A stretch of DNA of 64,000 bases from Rhizophlyctis rosea (Eukaryota > Chytridiomycota > Chytridiomycetes > Rhizophlyctidales > Rhizophlyctidaceae): contig JADGJC010000049.1 in assembly GCA_027596075.1 (NCBI GenBank), positions 62,001-126,000 on the forward strand. Direction: 5' to 3'. A program made the translations under genes and the position numbers. Positions 46,356 through 53,474 of the stretch are shown in pieces. The notes under the pieces are model-generated. The model was given only the letters and a program-made list of their open reading frames with translations. It ran no database searches and was not told the origin of the DNA. Each line of letters begins with the position of its first letter. Position 1 is the stretch's first letter.

Positions 46356-47564
46356 TCACTCCCTCTTGCGCTTCCTCGGGTTCGGCGGCGTTGCTCCCGG
46401 CTTCCCACCCGCCTCTTCCAAAGCAACCAAGATAGCCGAGAATTTCGGAATCAAATGCCGGATATTCTTCTTTCTCAAGTCCTTCGCTCGTCGGTACGCC
46501 TTGTTCTTGTCAACCAAGCCAATGCCCCCATTCAACACCGTCCTGACGATTCCCACATTGGCAGTCTCCACAGCCTTCTTCAACGCATACGAAGGAAACC
46601 GAAACGACGTCCGATTCACGAAAATCTCCACAACATCCTGACGTTCATTCACAATCGCTTCCGTGCAAGCCGCTTCAAGAACTCGCGGGATATACGTCTG
46701 ATGCTCCAAGAGATACCTCACAACCTCAGCATGCCCGTACGCCGACGCCGCCCTGATACCACCCAACCCATATTCGCCCCGCATGGGCTCTCCCTCATCC
46801 GAAGCCGACAGAAGCGGGAATACGCCCGTAACATTGTCCTTGCCGCCCCGTCCGCACAGAAGCCGTACAATCTCAATGTACCCTTTCCGTGCAGCGACAA
46901 AAATTGCCCTCAATGCCTCTGCACTCAACGCCCCACATAGTGGCAGAGGATGGGTGTGCAAGTACCCTTGCAGGACCTTCACGTAATTGAACCTTGCCGC
47001 CATGCGTATCACCAAACATTGCTCCCTGGCGTACAGCGCGGACGGTACGTTCCTTCCGAGTCCTTTGATGACCTCGTCGTGGTCTTGTTTTAGAGCCCAT
47101 AACCATGTCAGACGAAGCCCCTCTGTAGCCAACTTGTGCTGCGCGTGCCCCCAAGCAACGTCTGCCGTCCGGATGAGCTTTCGCGTGTCGCGACAGAGGT
47201 ATTTGATCTTGTGTCCGATGTTGCTGACGCGACATATGTTGATGAGGATTTCGGGTGGCACGTCTGGGAGAAGGAGCGGGGTATCGGTTTGCGTGCCTGT
47301 GGAGACTGTTGAACGAGACTGGGATGACGTGGATCCACCGACAGAGGCGAGGACTGTGTGAGACTGTGTCGCTGGGAAAGCGGGTGAGACTGGGAAATTG
47401 GTGGGTAGTGGTGGAGCGGGATGGAAGAAGGGGGTTGAGGTTGTGGGGGTTGAGGTGGTGGGAATTGACGGGGTGGGAATTGACGGGGTGGGGAGAGAGT
47501 GAGTGGAAGTGGGTTTAGCGGGGCCGCCTCTTGCGCCGTTGGGTCGCGAGAGTTTGGTTCCCAT
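46356..47564 (-). CDS. Ankyrin-family protein D with F-box-like module
   Basis: The one intact, intronless member, 402 residues. It starts MGTKLSRPNGARGG (N-myristoylation pattern, Gly2 and Ser6). A Pro/Ser/Thr-rich leader has a PTPSIPTPSIP-type repeat. The F-box-like DVPPEILINICRVSNIGHKIKY spans residues about 110-135, then TADVAWGHAQHKLATEG. Ankyrin-type repeats follow: LTWLWALKQDHDEVIKGLG, AIFVAARKGYIEIVRLLCG, GIRAASAYGHAEVVRYLLEH, YALKKAVETANVGIVRTVL. The tail ends NPRKRKRE. It is about 60 percent similar to C by eye. RNA copy D begins 359 bp upstream on the other strand. A membrane-tethered ubiquitin adaptor is a reasonable guess. Only the domain assignment is supported. Confidence 0.85.
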   Translation of the reverse strand: MGTKLSRPNGARGGPAKPTSTHSLPTPSIPTPSIPTTSTPTTSTPFFHPAPPLPTNFPVSPAFPATQSHTVLASVGGSTSSQSRSTVSTGTQTDTPLLLPDVPPEILINICRVSNIGHKIKYLCRDTRKLIRTADVAWGHAQHKLATEGLRLTWLWALKQDHDEVIKGLGRNVPSALYAREQCLVIRMAARFNYVKVLQGYLHTHPLPLCGALSAEALRAIFVAARKGYIEIVRLLCGRGGKDNVTGVFPLLSASDEGEPMRGEYGLGGIRAASAYGHAEVVRYLLEHQTYIPRVLEAACTEAIVNERQDVVEIFVNRTSFRFPSYALKKAVETANVGIVRTVLNGGIGLVDKNKAYRRAKDLRKKNIRHLIPKFSAILVALEEAGGKPGATPPNPRKRKRE

Positions 47565-47728
47565 TGCAGGTATATGACAGAGATGTTTGATGTGACTTGG
47601 ATGGTGGTTATGCAGATGAGACTAGATCAGAGGGGAGGTTGTGGTGGGGGGTGATTTGCCAGTGATTTGCGTGGTGATTGAATGGTCCTGGCTCCTGACT
47701 CCTGGCTGTGCCAGGGTCCATTTGTCAG

Positions 47729-47743
47729 TGAGTCAGAATGACA
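47729..47743 (+). promoter_or_regulatory. Shared motif TGANYCAKAATGACA (unit D)
   Basis: Reads TGAGTCAGAATGACA, 165 bp upstream of ankyrin gene D and 180 bp before RNA copy D. Confidence 0.6.
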
Positions 47744-47922
47744 TTTGCATCCCCACAAATGCTGACACAGCACAGAGGCACAGTGAAGCAAAAAGCGAAG
47801 TTGATTGCCCAGCGATCCTGAACTTCTTTGGCGTATTTGTCCCTTGCTTCCCTCTCCTCCTTCACTTCCTTCTCTTCCAGACTTCGCCAATCACTCCAAT
47901 CTCTCATACACCACACAAACAA

Positions 47923-48239
47923 GTTCTTGTCGGAAAGTGGGAGCAACTATTCAACCCAAATCCAGTTACTGACCCATGGTCGGGGCCACACTGCTGCACA
48001 CTCGGCCTTCTCAAACCCGTGCAGCGCGGTTTTGCTGGACGATGCTAAGAACAGTAGGCATGCGCTTGGCCGGTGCACAAACCATCTTGACCTGACACCG
48101 GTGCCTTACAAAGCCGGAACACCTCGTCTAAGCACCTGGAGCTCAGCTACCTTGGAGGGGCTAGTTTGCTTTCGCAAACTGTGCTGGTGTATGTGAAAGA
48201 TGTATCGTACTCAAAGTGGGTTCGACGCCCACCAAGAAC
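47923..48239 (+). ncRNA. tRNA-ended structured RNA element, copy D (317 nt)
   Basis: The acceptor stem is GTTCTTG with CAAGAAC. The 3' arm has changed from CAAGGAC to CAAGAAC, exactly restoring a Watson-Crick pair against the T of GTTCTTG, a compensatory change. The T-arm has G-TTCGACG-CC in the loop region, still pairing GTGGG with CCCAC. Internal CTGCTGCAC (47991-47999) pairs with GTGCAGC (48019-48025), CTGACC-CAT-GGTCGG forms a hairpin, and the GATGCTAAGAACA and GGCCGGTGCACA boxes are intact. The anticodon-like stem is lost (TATCGTACTC replaces GGTTGGGT). Confidence 0.72.
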
Positions 48240-48890
48240 ATTGATAAGTCGTGCTGTGTCGCGTTGTTGGTGCAGTCTTGGAGTAGGTGACGCTTTTGGA
48301 GCAATTGATATATAATGATACGCATTGCACTTTCCGATGTATCAAAATATGGGAACTATTCTTGTCATCAAGAGAATGTGGAATTGATGTCACCACCGCT
48401 TCTCCTTTCCTATTCACATCACCGTGGCCGGTGTGGCCCTTTCGTACTTAACTTTCTTCAACAGACCTCCATCCCTACGTGTCATTTGCCAATCTGTCAG
48501 CTCCAAGTCGCAAGAAGAAAAATGGTGGGAGATGACAGTGGGGCCTTGGCGCAACAGGCGCCGATATCGTGCCCCCATTCGCACAATCGTAATAGAAAGT
48601 GCGGCCTGTGAACCATACATTTGGTGGAATTGAATGTGCATCCCTTCAATCAAATCCTGAATTTGTGCATGGCGCGCATTGCCCTACGTCTCTCAAACCA
48701 AAGCATAACGTGACGCCGATTTGTATTCCCTTAAAATCATACAACACAGATCGGCGCAGAGCATGAGTTCCAGGCCTCGCCTTAAATGACATCCGCACTG
48801 TCCACCATCACCTTCGCAGTTTTCTCACTGCTTTATACGCTTGGTGACTTCAAGACTGTGAACATGATGCCCTTAGTCTCCCTCTCCTCC
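48240..48890. other. Spacer of about 650 bp, nothing recognised
   Basis: Short overlapping frames only. It leads into the exportin-derived fragment at about 48892. Confidence 0.35.
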
Positions 48891-48891
48891 C

Positions 48892-49085
48892 TATGCTGCA
48901 ACCCCCATCCCCAACGCCCGTCATCTTCCCTCAAGACGAGCCGCCTGCACAAAGGACCCAAAGTCGTTGACCAGTGCATTCAAAAGGTCAGCACAGTCGT
49001 GCGGATCCTGGATGCGACGCACAGTTAAGTTACGCTTCAGAAACAGAAACATCCAACTCAGCAACGACAAATTCACACTCTTAGT
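48892..49085 (-). pseudogene. Duplicated 3' end of the exportin-6 gene
   Basis: Minus-strand translation gives DPHDCADLLNALVNDFG and FVQAARLEGR before a stop. This matches the last exon of the XPO6 gene at 53475 (DPHNCADLLNTLVNDFG; FVQAARVEGR). Similarity at the DNA level continues into the 3' flank (TATGCTGCAACCCCCATCCCC) and weakly into the preceding intron, so it is a segmental copy, not a retrocopy. It abuts a Brr2-like fragment on the same strand. Confidence 0.8.
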
Positions 49086-49099
49086 TTCTGAGCCATTAA

Positions 49100-50120
49100 C
49101 CATTATTGATCACTATGCGTGCATAGATGCGAGGGTTGCGATTGATTATGCTGTGTGTTCTTCAACATACGCACATACGAATACTCCAACCACTACACCG
49201 CCTCCTCCTACCGGACCGTACCCACACAATCTCCGCATTCAAGTTGTCCGCCATCGTCCTCATGAACTGGCTCCCAATCGGCAACTGTTGGTTCAACAAC
49301 GACAAGTACTACTGCAGCTCCTGTTGCGTCGTGATGATGATGCCTTCACCGTGCTTATTGGAACTGCGGCCGACGGGCACGTCCTAATATCCGCAGTATA
49401 TTCAAATCGATTTATCGTCCCTTCTCCGGGTTGTACATCTGCATCCAATTGATGACGATCATGGGTTAACACCCCACGCCAACGTCGCAGTCGACACCTT
49501 TGATATGCCCATCAGCAAGCAACTCCTTCACAAATGTCCGTTCCGCACGGGACATCCCAGTATGATGAAAAGAGCGTTCATATGACAAGATGTCCTGTAA
49601 ATGACCTTGACCGTAGCTACTTCCTCCTGAGAATCGTCCAACTAACGGCATCCAACGGCAAGATCTGACCGACCGTTTCCTTCTCGACCGCCATGTCCCG
49701 GATTGCCTGCGCCGTCTTGGTCGTCTCCTTCCGTGGATGCTCAAATACAAGCACCTGCCTCTTCCCTGCCTCGTCCATCAATTACTTATACACAATCTCG
49801 TTCATCAGCGCCAAGCGCTTCTCGATTATACCGATGTGCTTACACCGCAAGGAAGAAAGCTGTTGTCGAAGAAGAATGACCCGTGTCGGATTCACGCGCA
49901 TGAAGTGGCCAACATCGACATAGTTGGGAAGTATAACACTGAGACCAACCAACCGAACCGCTTCCCGATTTTGCCGGATCTGACGAATAGTACGGCTAAC
50001 AACGCTTTCCAAAATCGGACCACGTTCATCGTGAAGCAAGTGGATGTCGTCGATGATGATGCAAGCGCACGCGGTTGGTGTACGGCCGACCCGTAGCTGA
50101 CTTCTCAACCTGGCAAACAC
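49100..50120 (-). pseudogene. Decayed fragment of a Brr2-like Ski2 helicase
   Basis: Reading down from 50120 on the minus strand, consecutive pieces match the first helicase cassette of spliceosomal Brr2. They are IIIDDIHLLHDERGPILES (motif II, normally DEIH), VRLVGLSVILPNYVDV (motif III, normally SATLPNY), VLVFEHPRKETTKTAQAIRDM, DILSYERSFHHTGMSRAERT, STATLAWG (frame-shifted), MYNPEKG, YLSLLNQQLPIGSQ, MADNLNAEI and WLEYSYVRMLKNT. Between them lie in-frame stops and shifts, and motifs II and III are altered, so no active helicase can be made. It ends next to the exportin-6 copy. A functional BRR2 must exist elsewhere in the genome. Confidence 0.85.
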
Positions 50121-50520
50121 ATACAGCTATAAAGGCGGTGTGTAGTCAACTGTGTCTCTGACTTCATGAACGCTCAACCCTTCCGTAATCAAAATGTGAG
50201 AAAAATCACCTATCCACTCGAGGAGCCTAACATCTCCTTCATCAACGTCAAGAACCACAAAACACTTTCCATGCGATCATTCAAACATACATGTTACGAT
50301 GGTACTGATGTATTTGAATAGTAACAATCAACATGCATCCTAACCGATCACTCCTTCCCCAATCCACACACTCCCCATCAAACCTTCCCTCCGCACAACT
50401 CCAACAACTCCATCGCTCTACCATGGTCCAAACTCCCCGTCCGTTCCCAAACCCCCTTCGCAATCCGATACGCCTTCTGCTTGACCCCCAAATCGAAACT
50501 CCTTCCCACCAAACAAATCC
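50121..50520. other. Spacer between Brr2 remnant and ankyrin gene E
   Basis: 400 bp, including the 3' region of gene E. No feature seen. Confidence 0.35.
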
Positions 50521-52194
50521 TTAGAATCTCCTCCCGTCCCAACTCTGTGGCCTATAAACAACCTTCGGTTTATACCGCAACCCCCTCTCCGAAAAAGCTT
50601 GAAACACCCCAACCTTCCCTCCCGTAACCGCCAACTCCATGGCCTCCTTGACGACTTGCTCAGAATACGTCTGTAACGTCAAAAGAAGCTTCACCACTTC
50701 CGTATGACCGTAGAAACCAGCCGACACAACAGCGGGACAAAGTTCTTCTCCCGCATTGTCCAACCAGCCGGTACGCGCCGGGACCACCCATCCGGGAGAA
50801 AAGCGCGTAAGATCCCTTCCACCCCGCGAATGCAACTCCCGAATACATCTCACATTCCCTTCCCGCCCAGCAATCAAAAGCGCATGCGACATGAGTAATT
50901 GGAAGGATCCCACACCCGCGTCGTCGTCCGGAGGAGGTCGAAAATGCTTGATGGAGCCGGCCCAATCGAGGTGAGCTGCCAACAGGATCGTAGCGGGAGG
51001 GGCAACTGTTTTGATGTTAGGAGTGTAAACGAACCCGGTCCAGGCTTGCAGCTGCTCATCCGTCATCGGTTCGTATCGTCCCAGAATGATGTGGCCGACG
51101 AGAGCCTTCAGAACCTCCAAATGAAACCCTTGAAATGCCCATACGAACGCATACCAAACCCCCAAAGTCTCACACATGATCCGTCCCTGGGCCCAAATGA
51201 TATCTTCTTTCTTGATCTCCCTTCTCGTTGCTTTACACATTGCCCGGATGTGGAATGCAGTGATCGGATGTGCCCATCTAGCAATTGGCCTGATGAGCTC
51301 GACCGGGAGTTTGGACGTGAAATCCCAAAGAGGGTTTTGCGGTTTCGCATCGTCGACGCAGAGGTAACCCTTCATATGAGCAGCGCGGGCAGCGGCGTCC
51401 TCGTTTTTGGTTGTGTTGCATTGGGGACAGTATGCTTCCTCCATTGAGTGGCTTGTTGAACAACCATAGCATACCCAGCCATCCGCGAAACCTTTACGGG
51501 TGGAACATGCAACACAAACGGACGAAGAACCGCGATTAGGGACCATGCAGGCATTGCAGGTCCAGGCTTTTGCAGGCCGACGGTTGCTTGGAATGATGAT
51601 ATGATAGAAGTGGGATTTTTTCAGTTTTGTTTCGACGTCACGCACTGGACTCGGTGGGGCAGGATCTTGATTGTGGACGTGATGGGCAGTCCGCTCGGAA
51701 AAGCATTCGGCACACACCCGCTTAGGCAGCAGAGGCACGATGATGAGCTCCAACAGACAATCTTGGTGACCGAAAGCGTCGCAGCAATCGCATGGACATT
51801 TGGGTTTGGATAGGGAGAAGGCAAGGTGACACAGCGCACAGAGGTCTGCCTGTTGACTGAGAACAGCGGTCGTAGGTTCGGTTGGTATCGCGGACAGTGC
51901 AGATGAGACAAACGGTGCATATATCAATTCCAGATGTTGGTCCTTCAAGTGCTCAACCAAACGCGCTTCCGAGTGAAAGAACCATTTACACCGAGAACAA
52001 GTATAGGAAAATCCGGTGCGAACGATGAGACTGGGTGGTACGGAGATGTCGACGGAGTTCCAGCTTTCGTCAGAAAGTGAAGGAGAAGCTCTCGGTGTGG
52101 GAACTGGCGGTACGAACTGGGTCGGGTTGGGCGTCGACAACTGTTGCGGATAGATTTGTTCAGAGGGTTGCGGCCCTTGCTCCACCGTCCACAT
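50521..52194 (-). CDS. Ankyrin-family protein E with C2H2, PHD/RING-like and two RanBP2-type zinc fingers
   Basis: Intronless, 557 residues, stop at 50521. Residues about 60-85 form a C2H2-like finger (YTCSRCKWFFHSEARLVEHL). Residues about 115-165 form a Cys/His cluster (CALCHLAFSLSKPKCPCDCC, then GHQDCL and CAECF) in a PHD/RING style. Two RanBP2-type fingers follow, starting WTCNACMVPNRGSS and GWVCYGCSTSHSM. The F-box-like KLPVELIRPIARWAHPITAF and EDIIWAQGRI align with the PPEI and DVAWGHA segments of C and D. The C-terminus has degenerate ankyrin repeats (ALLIAGREGNVRCIRELHSRG; AVVSAGFYGHTEVVKLLLTL). It lacks the MGxxxS start and the KRKRE tail. RNA copy E lies 537 bp upstream, divergently. 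RanBP2-type fingers bind ubiquitin or RNA, so this paralogue may have a different partner. Confidence 0.85.
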   Translation of the reverse strand: MWTVEQGPQPSEQIYPQQLSTPNPTQFVPPVPTPRASPSLSDESWNSVDISVPPSLIVRTGFSYTCSRCKWFFHSEARLVEHLKDQHLELIYAPFVSSALSAIPTEPTTAVLSQQADLCALCHLAFSLSKPKCPCDCCDAFGHQDCLLELIIVPLLPKRVCAECFSERTAHHVHNQDPAPPSPVRDVETKLKKSHFYHIIIPSNRRPAKAWTCNACMVPNRGSSSVCVACSTRKGFADGWVCYGCSTSHSMEEAYCPQCNTTKNEDAAARAAHMKGYLCVDDAKPQNPLWDFTSKLPVELIRPIARWAHPITAFHIRAMCKATRREIKKEDIIWAQGRIMCETLGVWYAFVWAFQGFHLEVLKALVGHIILGRYEPMTDEQLQAWTGFVYTPNIKTVAPPATILLAAHLDWAGSIKHFRPPPDDDAGVGSFQLLMSHALLIAGREGNVRCIRELHSRGGRDLTRFSPGWVVPARTGWLDNAGEELCPAVVSAGFYGHTEVVKLLLTLQTYSEQVVKEAMELAVTGGKVGVFQAFSERGLRYKPKVVYRPQSWDGRRF

Positions 52195-52581
52195 TTTGTG
52201 ATATTGTACAGGTACTTTTTACTGTGAGCGCGTTCTATGGATGGGGGATCTAATTGGAGGATGAAGTGAGAGATTTGGAAGGGGCGTGTAATGTGTTGGT
52301 GACTTCGGTGGGCGCGAAACACGGGAGGATCACTTGACTGATGCACAATTCAGGTTTTGACGTTGACAAAGTAGGGTATGGCGTAGGAGATGAGACTATT
52401 CACGGGGTGTCACTATTGTACCTTTAGGTTCGCAAAACTGTAAGAATTTACAGATGGACGGCGTGATGAACACTGAACCAACCACTGAACAATGCACAAG
52501 AGAACAAGAAAGGTTAAGGTGCTGACATCATCGGGTGGAGAACACTGGATCCAACATGTGTGCCAGCCAGGATTGATATAG

Positions 52582-52596
52582 TGTCATTATGGGTCA
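52582..52596 (-). promoter_or_regulatory. Shared motif TGANYCAKAATGACA (unit E, reversed)
   Basis: On the minus strand it reads TGACCCATAATGACA, 135 bp before RNA copy E. It is the only one of the four in reverse orientation relative to the RNA. Confidence 0.5.
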
Positions 52597-52730
52597 CTGC
52601 TACTCCACAACACATCGGGTCGCGCTTCAAACCCGTTATCAAAACCAATCCCACCCAATCTTTCCTCTCCAATTTCTCTTCACCCAACAGATCATCCGAT
52701 CTGCACATTCACATTCACCAATTCAAGCAA

Positions 52731-53057
52731 GTCCTTGTCGGAGGGGACCCTCTCATCCAACCCGGAAACCCAGTTCACTGAACACATTAGTGGGCACCGT
52801 ACCCGTGTTCAGGTCGGCGGTCTAGGGACCATTGCCTGGCCGTGCTGTAAAAGGCACTGGGGGCGGGAAGGATGAGTGCGTGAGCCAACGGCCGGTGTGC
52901 AACTGTCGTCGAAGCGGAGTCTGGTCGTTGATCTTGACAATCAAATGGGCACCGTACCTAGTCAAGGTCAGGCACCTTAGGGACCATTGCCTAGGTGTTA
53001 GACTGGACAATGCCTAGAAGGCTGTTTGCATAAGTGGGTTCGACTCCCACCAAGGAC
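52731..53057 (+). ncRNA. tRNA-ended structured RNA element, copy E (327 nt, diverged)
   Basis: The acceptor stem GTCCTTG pairs perfectly with CAAGGAC. The T-arm pairs GTGGG with CCCAC around TTCGACT. The D-arm start TC-GGAG changes with TCC at the other side, keeping G-C pairs. The interior is largely replaced: the GGCCGGTGTGCA box remains, but the GGCCACAC and GATGCTAAGAACA boxes are gone. About 60 bp is present twice (GGGCACCGTAC ... TAGGGACCATTGCCT near 52793-52850 and 52949-53000). It is either a decayed copy or a remodelled variant. Confidence 0.6.
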
Positions 53058-53474
53058 CATAATGGCGTTGTTGTGTGTATGCCTGTGTTATGTGTATCTG
53101 TTTCATCCATCCATCCATCCATCCACCCATCGTGAAAGATGGTAGCAAGGTATTCTTGAACGTTCGGTTGCCCTATTGTCACGGCGGCATAGCCTGCGTG
53201 CTCCCGCTGAAATGTGTTTAGAGTGCCGTGTGCCGGGGGTATCCGACACCGTCTTGTATATAATACAACGTACTACAACCTAATGAAGAAGCTTGATTGA
53301 AGTAGACTGGCGTCATCAAACTGTTCTCAATGCACAATCGGAATACTTTGCAGCTGGCATGAAAATGTTCAACAGCATCTATGCTACATATGCAAGAATG
53401 ACACCCAGTCTGATCGGTCCTTGTCATAACATCCCATACACCCATATGCTACAAACCCCCATCCCCAACGCCCG
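53058..53474. other. 3' spacer between RNA copy E and exportin-6
   Basis: Convergent region with the ATCC repeat. No gene; the plus-strand open frame from 53293 is antisense to the exportin-6 3' exons. Confidence 0.4.
53104..53130. repeat. ATCC microsatellite
   Basis: Six consecutive ATCC units directly downstream of RNA copy E. Confidence 0.85.

Noticed and set aside
40370..53057. Interpretation of the RNA elements as terminal-inverted-repeat DNA transposons (MITEs)
   Set aside because: The ends match as GTCCTTG/CAAGGAC but similarity stops where tRNA arms begin, no target-site duplication was visible, and interior hairpins show compensatory changes. Kept as an alternative, not preferred.
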